From BS150m-G50 sp964517435 (lineage in GTDB: Bacteria > CAIWAD01 > BS150m-G50): a DNA stretch of 64,000 nucleotides. The stretch spans positions 62,001-126,000 of the forward strand of contig CAZFEC010000002.1 of NCBI GenBank assembly GCA_964517435.1. The letters are read 5' to 3'. A model generated the notes under the pieces. That model saw nothing but the letters and a program-made list of their open reading frames with translations. It was not told where the DNA came from and ran no database searches. A program made the translations under genes and the position numbers. Positions 43,497 through 51,823 of the stretch are shown here, piece after piece (the first letter of the stretch is position 1; each line of letters begins with the position of its first letter).

Positions 43497-44027
43497 ACGG
43501 CACAACCATCAGAAAGCTTCAGTTACCGTCTCTGGCGGTATGACGGGGAGCCGGGTGAACTGATCCCGCTGCTGCAGTCGGCACAGGATCACTTCGGTTA
43601 CATTCCCCGCCGGGCGATCAGTCACATTTCCGGCGTCACCGGCGTTCCGGAATCAGACGTCTATGGCGTCATCACTTTCTACAGCCAGTTTCGCCTGCAG
43701 CCGATGGGTAAGCACCTCATCCGCGTCTGCGCCGGCACTGCCTGCCATGTCTCCGGCGCCAAGCTGATCACGGAAACGATCGAGGATGAGCTGGGCATCG
43801 AGGTGGGCGGCACGACGGAGGACGGTCTCTTCACGATGAACACCGTCGCCTGCATTGGCTGCTGCTCGCTGGCTCCGGTCATCAATATCGACGAAGACAC
43901 ACACGGCCGGTTGACCCCCGCTTCGGTGCGCAAGCTGTTGCGCAAGGTCCGGCGGGAGGAGAAAGCCGCCGCCGGCGCCAGGAAGGTGGTCGCGAGCGAA
44001 CAATCCACCGAGACCTCGGAAGCTTAA
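43497..44027 (+). CDS. nuoE: NuoE/HydC-type [2Fe-2S] subunit, apparent ACG start
   Basis: The 176-residue thioredoxin-fold protein carries the four cluster ligands (CAGTACHVSG and VACIGCCSLAPV) and the usual N-terminal helical part (LIPLLQSAQDHFGYIPRRAI, VYGVITFYSQFRL). The conserved N-terminal half is encoded upstream of the first in-frame ATG (43704). An in-frame TGA at 43482 closes the frame, and no ATG, GTG or TTG lies between it and 43704. AAAGGAGG (43484-43491) sits five bases before ACG at 43497, which is where an ATG would be expected; ATT at 43494 is too close. So the start is probably ACG (or a sequence error for ATG). It feeds electrons with the NuoF/HydB subunit downstream. Confidence 0.9.
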   Translation, partial: TAQPSESFSYRLWRYDGEPGELIPLLQSAQDHFGYIPRRAISHISGVTGVPESDVYGVITFYSQFRLQPMGKHLIRVCAGTACHVSGAKLITETIEDELGIEVGGTTEDGLFTMNTVACIGCCSLAPVINIDEDTHGRLTPASVRKLLRKVRREEKAAAGARKVVASEQSTETSEA

Positions 44028-44049
44028 CTTTTAGTTCTGGAGATAATTC

Positions 44050-45828
44050 ATGAAACAGGTAATCGTCGGATTGGGAACCTGTGGTATCTCGGCCGGCGCC
44101 GGCAAGGTGATGGAGAGCCTGACCGAGCTGCAGGCCGCCACACCGGAGGCTTTCGAGCTATTCAGCACCGGCTGTATCGGTATGTGCTACCGGGAGCCGC
44201 TGGTGGAAGTACGCGACGGTGATCAGCGCACGATCTACGGCGAAGTCGACGCCGAACTGGCGCAGCGGATCGTAGCGGAACATGTGCTGGCCGACGGCCC
44301 CGTTGCAGAGAAAGTCGTGCTCAAGCTGGACGGCGACGGCGAACCCAGCGGCGCGGAAGAAGACTTCTACCGCCTGCAGACCCGGATCGTGCTGCGCAAC
44401 TGCGGCACCATCAATCCGGAATCAATCGAGGAATACGAAACGGCGGGCGGCTACCAGGGCACCCGCAAGGCGCTCCTGGAGATGACACCGGAACAGATCG
44501 TCGAGGAGATGAAAGCTTCCGGATTAAGGGGACGCGGCGGTGCTGGTTTCCCCACCGGCCTCAAGTGGTCCTTCGCCGCCGGCTATGAAGCAGATCAGAA
44601 GTACGTAGTCTGCAACGCGGACGAAGGGGATCCCGGCGCCTTCATGGACCGTTCGGTGCTGGAGGGCGATCCCCACGCCGTGCTGGAGGGGATGATCATC
44701 TGCGGCAGGGCGATCGGCGCCACTTTCGGCTACATCTACTGCCGTGCCGAATACCCGCTGGCGATCCACCGTCTGAACATCGCCATCACCGCCGCCCGCG
44801 CCAGGGGCTACCTCGGCAAAGATATCCTCGGCTCCGGCTTCGACTTCGAGCTGAAGATCAAGCAGGGCGCCGGCGCTTTCGTCTGTGGTGAGGAGACGGC
44901 ACTCTTCGCCTCTATCGAAGGCAAGCGGGGCATGCCGCGCATCCGACCGCCGTTCCCGGCGGAGCAGGGAGTCTGGCGCAAGCCGACCAACAACAACAAT
45001 GTGGAAACCTACGCCAACGTGCCCTGGATCATCAGTGAGGGCGCCGCGGCTTATGCCGCCTACGGAACCGAAAAGAGCAAGGGAACCAAGGTATTCGCCC
45101 TGGCCGGCAAGGTGGCTCACGGCGGCCTGGCGGAGGTGCCGATGGGCACTACCATCCACGACCTGGTTTTCAAAATCGGCGGCGGCATCAAGGAAGACCG
45201 CGAGTTCAAGGCGGTACAGATGGGCGGCCCCTCCGGCGGCTGCATCCCGGCCGACCTGGATCAGACACCGGTGGACTTCGAATCGATTCCCGCTACTGGT
45301 GCTATCATGGGCTCCGGCGGTCTGGTGGTGCTGGACGACACCAGTTGCATGGTCGAGATGGCCCGCTACTTCCTGGAGTTCACCCAGAATGAATCCTGCG
45401 GCAAGTGCACCTTCTGCCGCGTCGGTACCCTGCGTATGCTGGAAGTACTGACCCGGGTGACCCAGGGCGAAGGGGTGCCGGAGGATGTGGAGAAGATGGC
45501 GCGGCTGGGTGAGCAGATCAAGGAGGCCAGCCTCTGCGGTCTGGGCCAGTCGGCGCCCAACCCGGTGCTGACCACCATCAAGTACTACCGGAATGAGTGG
45601 GACGAGCACATTCACGACAAGCACTGTACCGCCGCCAGCTGTCCGCCGCTGGTGGAATTCCATATCGACGCGGAGAATTGCACCGGTTGCACCATCTGCG
45701 CAACCAACTGCCCGGTGGATGCCATCGCCGGCGAGCGCAAGGAATTGCACATCATCGACAACAGCATCTGTGTCAAGTGCAGCAAATGTATCACGAGCTG
45801 CACCTTCGACGCTGTCTACAAGCAATAA
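44050..45828 (+). CDS. nuoF: NuoF/HydB-type NADH-binding flavoprotein with extra Fe-S domains
   Basis: The 592-residue protein has an N-terminal thioredoxin-like [2Fe-2S] domain (about 1-90, GTCGISAGAGKVMES and STGCIGMCYREP). Next is the NuoF core with FMN and NADH sites (GLRGRGGAGFPTGLKW, CNADEGDPGAFMDRS) and its [4Fe-4S] ligands (ESCGKCTFCRVGT). A C-terminal ferredoxin with two [4Fe-4S] clusters follows (CTGCTICATNCPVDAI, CVKCSKCITSCTFDAV). N- and C-terminal extensions of this kind are those of HydB in bifurcating hydrogenases and related enzymes, not of the plain complex I subunit. It follows nuoE by 22 bases and is followed by the giant subunit after 12. Confidence 0.93.
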   Translation: MKQVIVGLGTCGISAGAGKVMESLTELQAATPEAFELFSTGCIGMCYREPLVEVRDGDQRTIYGEVDAELAQRIVAEHVLADGPVAEKVVLKLDGDGEPSGAEEDFYRLQTRIVLRNCGTINPESIEEYETAGGYQGTRKALLEMTPEQIVEEMKASGLRGRGGAGFPTGLKWSFAAGYEADQKYVVCNADEGDPGAFMDRSVLEGDPHAVLEGMIICGRAIGATFGYIYCRAEYPLAIHRLNIAITAARARGYLGKDILGSGFDFELKIKQGAGAFVCGEETALFASIEGKRGMPRIRPPFPAEQGVWRKPTNNNNVETYANVPWIISEGAAAYAAYGTEKSKGTKVFALAGKVAHGGLAEVPMGTTIHDLVFKIGGGIKEDREFKAVQMGGPSGGCIPADLDQTPVDFESIPATGAIMGSGGLVVLDDTSCMVEMARYFLEFTQNESCGKCTFCRVGTLRMLEVLTRVTQGEGVPEDVEKMARLGEQIKEASLCGLGQSAPNPVLTTIKYYRNEWDEHIHDKHCTAASCPPLVEFHIDAENCTGCTICATNCPVDAIAGERKELHIIDNSICVKCSKCITSCTFDAVYKQ

Positions 45829-45840
45829 GGAGTGATGTCC

Positions 45841-48800
45841 GTGGAAACGGTCAAAATAAAGATCAACGGCCAACCGGTTGAAGCCAAACCGCACCAGACC
45901 ATCCTGGAGGTTGTCCAGGAGCAGGGGCTGGACAGCATTCCCACCCTATGTCATTCCCCGGAGCTGGACCCCTATGCTTCCTGTTTTCTCTGCGTGGTGG
46001 AGGTGAAGGGCCGTCCCAATCTGGTCCCCGCCTGCGCGACGCGCGTGGCGCCGGACATGGAAATCACCACCAGCAACGAACGGATCCGCGCTTCCCGCCA
46101 GACGGCGCTGGAGCTGCTGCTGTCGAACCATTACGCCGACTGCGTCTCCTCCTGTATGGACGGCTGCCCGGCTAGTGTCGACGCGCAGGGCTACATCGCC
46201 CTCTCCGCGATGGGGCTGCCCCGCGAAGCGGTGGACCTGATTCGTGAAGCCAATCCGCTGCCTGCTGTCTGCGGCCGCGTCTGCGTGCGCAAGTGCGAGA
46301 TCGTCTGCCGGCGGGAGGATGTGGATCGCTCCGTCGGTATCAACGCCATCAAACGCTTCGTCACCGACGCGCCCGGTATCTACGACGAGGTTCCGCCGTG
46401 CGCGCCCGCCACCGGCAAGAGCATCGGCATTGTCGGCGCCGGTCCCGCCGGACTCACCACCGCCTGGTTCCTGGGGCTGGCCGGTCACAAGCCGATCCTC
46501 TACGAAGCCAACTCCCGCTCCGGCGGCATGCTGCGTTACGGCATTCCGGAATACCGGCTGCCGGATGAGGTGATGGATGCCGAGACGGATTACATCTGCC
46601 GCGCCGGTGCCGAGATCAAGTACAACACCAGGGTTGGCGTCGATGTGCAGCTGGACCAGCTGATGGAGCAGCATGACGCCGTCTTCCTGGGCGCCGGCGC
46701 CTGGACCGGCAAACCGATGGGTCTCAAGGGCGAGTTCGAAACCGAAGGTATTGTCGATGGCGTCAGCTTTCTCTTCGAGATGGCGGAAGAGCGCCGGCGG
46801 CTGAGCGGCGTTATCGTCGTGGTCGGTGGCGGCAATACCGCCATGGATGTCGCGCGCACCGCCTGGCGACTGGGCGCGGACAAGGTCATCGTGCTCTACC
46901 GCCGCACCCGGGCGGAGATGCCCGCCGATGAGCTGGAGATCGAGGACTGTATCGAAGAAGGTATCGAAATCATGGAGCTGGCCGCACCGGTCGGCATCAT
47001 CGATGAGCAGGGCAAACTTAAGGGCCTGAGTTGCATCCGTATGAAGCTGGGGGAGCCGGACGATTCCGGCCGGCGGCGTCCGGTGCCGCTGGAGGGCTCC
47101 GAGTTCGAGCTGTCCTGCCAGCTGGCGGTGGCCGCGATCGGCCAGTCGCCGGTGCTGGAGGGACTGGAACGCGCCAAGGGGCAGGAACTGGGCATCTCCC
47201 GCTGGAACACCATCGACGTGGATCTGAATACGATGTGCACCAATATCGAGGGTGTCTTCGCCGGCGGCGACGCCGCGGACGATGGTCCCACCGTCGTCAT
47301 CGACGCGATTCGTGACGGCCAGCGGGCGGCGCGCGCCATCAACGCCTACTTCAAAGGGGAAGAGCTGCCCGGACGGCCCTTCGCCGTCCGCAAGGAGTTC
47401 TGGAGCAAACCGGGACAGGCGGAACTGGGCGAGGTCCAGGAAAGCCCCCGTCACGAAGTAAATCAGATCGAAGTGGAGGAACGCCGCGACAGCTTCATGG
47501 AGGTGGCCTCCGGTTTCGACTGGGAAGACAACATCCACGAGACGGCGCGTTGTCTTGCCTGCGGCTGCGTCCGCTTCGCCGACTGCGACCTGCGGCTCTA
47601 CGCCGAGGAATACGGTGTCGACATGGATCACTTCAAGGGATATGTCCGCAAGCACAAGGTGGACGACCGCCATCCCTACATCATTTACGATCCCAACAAA
47701 TGCATTCTCTGCGCCCGCTGCGTGCGCACCTGCGAACAGGTGCTGCCGTTGGCGGCGCTGGGACTGGTCGGTCGTGGCTTCCGCACCGAGATGCGGCCCG
47801 CCCTGAACGATCCGCTGGTGGAAACCAGCTGCGTCAGCTGCGGTAACTGTATCGACGCCTGTCCCACCGGCGCCCTGGAGACGAAACTGCCGTTTCCCGG
47901 CCGCGCCAGTCTGGCGACCAGCGATGCCGTCAGCACCTGCGGTTTCTGTTCGCTGGGGTGCGATATCAATGTCAAAAGCTTCAGTGACGGTCGATATTAC
48001 CTCGAAGCGGCGGGTGAGCCGGGCAGCTATCTCTGCCGCTACGGCCGCTATGGCTATGAGCTGTTCATCAAGCAGAACCGCATCCTGGCGGCGCTGACGC
48101 GGGAGGAGCACGCCCGGAAGGTGGTGCCGCTGACCGACGCGCTCGCTCAGACCGTGGCCGGACTGCGGGAGATCGCGGAGCAACACGGCCCGGAGCAGGT
48201 AGCTGTTTTCGTTTCACCCGACCTCACCAACGAGGAGCTCTACCTGGCGGCCCGGATCGCCCGGGAAGGGATCGGCACCAACAACATCGCCTCCCTCTCC
48301 CTGCTGGGTACCGGCAAAGAGACGAACGTCCTGGACGCATCACTCGGCTTCACCGCTTCCACCAGCGACCTCAGCTGTCTGAATGACGCCGACCTGATCA
48401 TCTGCAACAACACCAGCATGGAGGCGGATCACCTGATCCTGGCCGTCGATCTGATCAGCGCCGTCAAACGCGGCGCCAAAATGATCGTCACCAATTCCAC
48501 GCTGGATCTCAGCGACAAGCTGCTGAGCGAACTGGTGATGGATCCAATGCGGGGCCGGTCGGCGCTGCTCTGGAACGGTGTCATTCAGCTGCTGATCGAG
48601 GACGGCTATCTGCCGGCGGCAAAGATCGAGCAGATGACCGGCGGCGGGGAGTTCCTGCGGGGACGCGAATTCTCCCTCGAGCAGGTCATCGATCAGACCG
48701 GCGTCGATGAAGAACAGATCCGCCAGGCGGCGGCCAGCGTGCGGGAGGCCAGGAAGGTGGTCTTCGTCCACAGTTCCGACCGCCTGCAGGACCAGGCGCC

Positions 48801-49527
48801 CTACGACATGCGCACCCTGGCCAATTTCGTGCTGCTGTTACGGGCGGTGGGTGTGGAGGCGGAGCTGCTGCTGCCGCGCAACAACTCCAACAGCGCCGGC
48901 CTTACGATCAGTGGCGCCGATCCCCTCTTCCTGCCGGGGCGCCAAGCCGCCAACGGCCTGCCGGGTGCGGCTACCAGTGCCGAATTGCGCGATCTGCTGG
49001 CCGAAGGCACCATCCGGGGCGCGTTGATCATCGGTGAGGACCCACTCGGCTGGAACCGCACCAGCGGCTGGTTCCAGAACCTCCAGTTCCTGGCCGCCAT
49101 GGATTGGACCGACACAGAGACCACCCACTATGCCGATGTAGTGCTTCCCGGTTCCACCTATCTGGAGACGGCGGGCACCCGCTGCAACTACCTGGGCGAG
49201 GTGGAGCGCTTCGAGCAGGTCATCACGCCGCCGGCGCAGGTTTCCGGCCGTGAGGTGCTGAGCCGCCTCGCTGAAGGCTTCGGCCTGACCGGCGCGGCGG
49301 AGGCAGTCGACAGCCTGATTGAGCTGCTGCAGCCGGAGCTGGGTCGGGCGGCGACATACTACCTCAACAGCGGACAGACACGCGAACGGCTGGTAGACCA
49401 GGAGAGCCTGGTGCCGGTGGGAGCTTCCGTTAAGACGCTGCCGCTGCAGCCGCCGTTGACCCATACGGAACGGTACAAGCGGGAAACCCGCGAAATCGGG
49501 ACCGCCCACTACCGGGTCCAGCAGTAG
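45841..49527 (+). CDS. Giant electron-transfer subunit: 2Fe-2S + GltD/NfnB-like + ferredoxin + NuoG/FdhA-like
   Basis: I prefer the GTG at 45841, eight bases after AAGGAG; an upstream GTG and ATG lie too close to that site. Domains in order are as follows. An N-terminal [2Fe-2S] ferredoxin (LCHSPELDPYASCFLC). A GltD/NfnB-type flavoprotein with its own N-terminal cluster (CMDGCPASVDAQGYI, CGRVCVRKCEIVC), FAD motif (GIVGAGPAGLTTAW) and NADP-type motif (VVVGGGNTAMDVARTAW). Two [4Fe-4S] motifs (CILCARCVRTC, CVSCGNCIDACPTGAL). A molybdopterin-oxidoreductase-like domain with CGFCSLGC. The active-site Cys/Sec of formate dehydrogenases is not visible, nor is a hydrogenase H-cluster, so this end is NuoG-like. 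With NuoE/F it should link NAD(H), NADP(H) and ferredoxin; bifurcation is inference. Confidence 0.85.
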   Translation: METVKIKINGQPVEAKPHQTILEVVQEQGLDSIPTLCHSPELDPYASCFLCVVEVKGRPNLVPACATRVAPDMEITTSNERIRASRQTALELLLSNHYADCVSSCMDGCPASVDAQGYIALSAMGLPREAVDLIREANPLPAVCGRVCVRKCEIVCRREDVDRSVGINAIKRFVTDAPGIYDEVPPCAPATGKSIGIVGAGPAGLTTAWFLGLAGHKPILYEANSRSGGMLRYGIPEYRLPDEVMDAETDYICRAGAEIKYNTRVGVDVQLDQLMEQHDAVFLGAGAWTGKPMGLKGEFETEGIVDGVSFLFEMAEERRRLSGVIVVVGGGNTAMDVARTAWRLGADKVIVLYRRTRAEMPADELEIEDCIEEGIEIMELAAPVGIIDEQGKLKGLSCIRMKLGEPDDSGRRRPVPLEGSEFELSCQLAVAAIGQSPVLEGLERAKGQELGISRWNTIDVDLNTMCTNIEGVFAGGDAADDGPTVVIDAIRDGQRAARAINAYFKGEELPGRPFAVRKEFWSKPGQAELGEVQESPRHEVNQIEVEERRDSFMEVASGFDWEDNIHETARCLACGCVRFADCDLRLYAEEYGVDMDHFKGYVRKHKVDDRHPYIIYDPNKCILCARCVRTCEQVLPLAALGLVGRGFRTEMRPALNDPLVETSCVSCGNCIDACPTGALETKLPFPGRASLATSDAVSTCGFCSLGCDINVKSFSDGRYYLEAAGEPGSYLCRYGRYGYELFIKQNRILAALTREEHARKVVPLTDALAQTVAGLREIAEQHGPEQVAVFVSPDLTNEELYLAARIAREGIGTNNIASLSLLGTGKETNVLDASLGFTASTSDLSCLNDADLIICNNTSMEADHLILAVDLISAVKRGAKMIVTNSTLDLSDKLLSELVMDPMRGRSALLWNGVIQLLIEDGYLPAAKIEQMTGGGEFLRGREFSLEQVIDQTGVDEEQIRQAAASVREARKVVFVHSSDRLQDQAPYDMRTLANFVLLLRAVGVEAELLLPRNNSNSAGLTISGADPLFLPGRQAANGLPGAATSAELRDLLAEGTIRGALIIGEDPLGWNRTSGWFQNLQFLAAMDWTDTETTHYADVVLPGSTYLETAGTRCNYLGEVERFEQVITPPAQVSGREVLSRLAEGFGLTGAAEAVDSLIELLQPELGRAATYYLNSGQTRERLVDQESLVPVGASVKTLPLQPPLTHTERYKRETREIGTAHYRVQQ

Positions 49528-49591
49528 CGACAGGCGGCGCGACTGTAGTGATTTCGCACTAATACAAGAAAGCAGAACTGAAGCATTCCCG

Positions 49592-49615
49592 CGCCCCGGG
49601 TTAATACCCGGGGCG
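49592..49615. repeat. REP-like hairpin, copy 1
   Basis: A perfect 10-bp stem CGCCCCGGGT/ACCCGGGGCG with a four-base loop lies 65 bases after the giant subunit gene and may stabilise its mRNA end or halt transcription. Confidence 0.6.
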
Positions 49616-49769
49616 ATTCGTAGCCGAAGGCTAAGCTTCAGGATACTCCTTTACCCAATTAGGTTGCATCGAATTATAGATGTTCTGATTTTCTGAAGCA
49701 TGATGCAAAAAGATATGAATACCTTGTTTCAGCTCATTGCAGATCCCCGCTGGGGATCATGGATTAAAG

Positions 49770-49789
49770 CCCCGGGTTTCAACCCGGGG
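49770..49789. repeat. REP-like hairpin, copy 2
   Basis: A perfect 9-bp stem CCCCGGGTT/AACCCGGGG with a two-base loop lies 51 bases before the sensor kinase gene. Confidence 0.6.
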
Positions 49790-49840
49790 ATTGCGTTATC
49801 CGCAGCTGTGGTTACCACATAGCAACCCGGGAGTCGACTC

Positions 49841-51823
49841 ATGCACGAGGTTAGCAGCCTATACTCATTTCTCGACAACAATTACGACTATCTACTGGTC
49901 GTGGATGAGAGCGAGAAGATCATACACGCCAGCCCGATGCTCCAGCGGGATTGCCTGCAGGAAGGCCATTCCCTCGAGCAGGAACAACTGCAGAACCTGC
50001 TGACCAAGCCTTCGCTGGACACCTTCCGCACTGCGATGATCCAGTCCCGCACCGGCGGGCGCGCCATCGCCGCCCTGGCGACCAAAAACAGTGCTAACCA
50101 GCCACTTACCCCGCTGAAAGCGGGCTACACAAAAACCGAACAGGGTATCGTCTTTCTTTTCTTCGGTAACAAGATCAAGGAATACAGCGATCAGAGCCCC
50201 CAGGAGCTGGAAGAACGCGCCAAGGAGTTGACCTGCATTTACCGGGTGCTGGAGTGGATCGAAGTCTCCGGTTCGATCAAGGAGTTCTTCATCAAGCTGC
50301 CAGGCATACTCAGCGGCGGTATGGCCTATCCCGAGGAGGCGGTGGTCTTTTCCACTTACCAGAACCAGGAATACGGGCAGAAGCTGGCCAGCGACAAGTA
50401 CATCTCCACCCGTTTGATCATCGGTTACAAGAAAAAGGGCGAAATCCGGATCGGGTATCTGGACGACCGGCACGAGTTCCTGCCGGAAGAGGTCAAGATG
50501 CTCAACGAAATCGGCTGGACCCTCAGCCTGGCCCTGGAGCGCAAGGAGTTGCGCGCCGATCTTTCCCAGCGCAAGGAGCTGGAGGAGGAGAACAAGCGTC
50601 GCCTGCAGCAGCTGCGGGAGGAAATCGAAGCCAGCAACCGGGAGCTGGAGGAACAGCGCGGCAAGCTGAAAGTGGCCAATTCCTATCTGGACCGGGTGCA
50701 GGGGGACTGGGACGCGACCAAGCAGCGCCTCGAGACTATGTTCCGGGCTATCCCCGACGATGTGCTGCTGCTCGACCGGGAATACAAGGTGGTGATGACC
50801 AACCGGGAGGGGGTCGAGGAAGGCTCGCTCTGTTACCGGAGTCTCTTCGATCGCGAGGAGCCGTGCGAGAGCTGCCGTATGGCCCGGATCATGCGCGACA
50901 AGGCTCCCGTCACCCACACCCTGCGGGACGGCGACCGGCACCTGCAGGTGAATGTGCTGCCGATCTACAACCAGGAGCAGGAGGTCGAGGGCATCCTGGA
51001 ATTCCAGCGGGACATCACCCGTGAGAAGAACTACGAACAGCAGCTCCAGCAGGCGGATAAGCTGGCCTCGCTGGGCGAACTGGTCAGCGGCATCGGTCAT
51101 GAGATCAACAATCCCAACCAGTTCATCCGCGGCAACGTCAAGATCCTCAAGCAGGCGCTGGAGGACATGCTGCCGATCGTAGATGAGTACCGGGAATCCC
51201 ATCCCGAGCTCAAGATCGCCCGCCTCGACTACACTTTCTTCCGCGACCACATCATGACCCTGGTGGATGACATGGCGCACGGTTCCGAGCGGATCAAGGG
51301 CATCGTCGACGGGCTGCGCACCTTTGTCCGCAAGGACGAAGGCCTGCTGGTGGACAACATCGATATCAATTCGCTGATCCAGGCCGGCACCCGGCTGGTG
51401 CACAACCAGGTGCACAAGAAGGCGGAGATCGAACTGGAGCTGGCGCCCGACCTGCCCACCTTCACCGGCAATGCCCAGAAGATCGAGCAGGTTCTGATCA
51501 ACCTGGTGGTGAACGCCGGCGACGCCATGCGGGAAGAGGTCAAAGGCAAGATCACCGTGCGCACCAGCCTGGAAGAGGATCAGCTCCTGATCGAGGTGGT
51601 CGATAACGGAATGGGGATGACCAGCAAAACCCTGAAACAGATCTTCGATCCCTTCTTCACGACCAAACGGGCGCGCGGCGGCACCGGTCTGGGCCTGGCT
51701 ATTTCCTACCGGATTATCGAAGAACATGGCGGCAATATCGCGGTCAGCAGCCAGCCTGGCGAAGGTACCACCTTCCAGATCACGATCCCGGTCGACGATG
51801 CCATCCGCGGCGTGGAGGCATGA
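49841..51823 (+). CDS. Cytoplasmic PAS/GAF-type sensor histidine kinase with Cys-rich PAS domain
   Basis: There is no transmembrane helix in the 660 residues. An N-terminal PAS-like domain (about 10-120) and a GAF-like region (about 135-245) lead through a long charged coiled coil (about 245-295). A second PAS domain (about 300-405) contains clustered cysteines (SLCYRSLFDREEPCESCRMA). The kinase core follows: H-box LASLGELVSGIGHEINNPNQF, then HATPase motifs (INLVVNAGDAM, VDNGMGM, GTGLGLAIS). The CY...PCxxC arrangement recurs in PAS domains of sensors linked to redox metabolism and could sense redox state or bind a metal; that is inference. The start of the next regulator overlaps this stop. 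Confidence 0.9.
   Translation: MHEVSSLYSFLDNNYDYLLVVDESEKIIHASPMLQRDCLQEGHSLEQEQLQNLLTKPSLDTFRTAMIQSRTGGRAIAALATKNSANQPLTPLKAGYTKTEQGIVFLFFGNKIKEYSDQSPQELEERAKELTCIYRVLEWIEVSGSIKEFFIKLPGILSGGMAYPEEAVVFSTYQNQEYGQKLASDKYISTRLIIGYKKKGEIRIGYLDDRHEFLPEEVKMLNEIGWTLSLALERKELRADLSQRKELEEENKRRLQQLREEIEASNRELEEQRGKLKVANSYLDRVQGDWDATKQRLETMFRAIPDDVLLLDREYKVVMTNREGVEEGSLCYRSLFDREEPCESCRMARIMRDKAPVTHTLRDGDRHLQVNVLPIYNQEQEVEGILEFQRDITREKNYEQQLQQADKLASLGELVSGIGHEINNPNQFIRGNVKILKQALEDMLPIVDEYRESHPELKIARLDYTFFRDHIMTLVDDMAHGSERIKGIVDGLRTFVRKDEGLLVDNIDINSLIQAGTRLVHNQVHKKAEIELELAPDLPTFTGNAQKIEQVLINLVVNAGDAMREEVKGKITVRTSLEEDQLLIEVVDNGMGMTSKTLKQIFDPFFTTKRARGGTGLGLAISYRIIEEHGGNIAVSSQPGEGTTFQITIPVDDAIRGVEA

Larger units (their letters stand above)
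49528..49840. other. Intergenic region with three GC-rich hairpins
   Basis: No gene is seen. Three perfect stem-loops stand here: 49592-49615 (CGCCCCGGGT with a TAAT loop), 49742-49758 (GATCCCC, loop GCT) and 49770-49789 (CCCCGGGTT, loop TC). The first and third share the core CCCCGGGT, so they are copies of one REP-like element. None has a strong T-run. Confidence 0.55.

Noticed and set aside
45946..48186. A 746-codon minus-strand open frame opposite the giant electron-transfer subunit
   Set aside because: It is low-complexity, rich in His, Gln, Asp and Ala, and without motifs, while the plus-strand product has many cofactor motifs. It is a shadow of codon bias.
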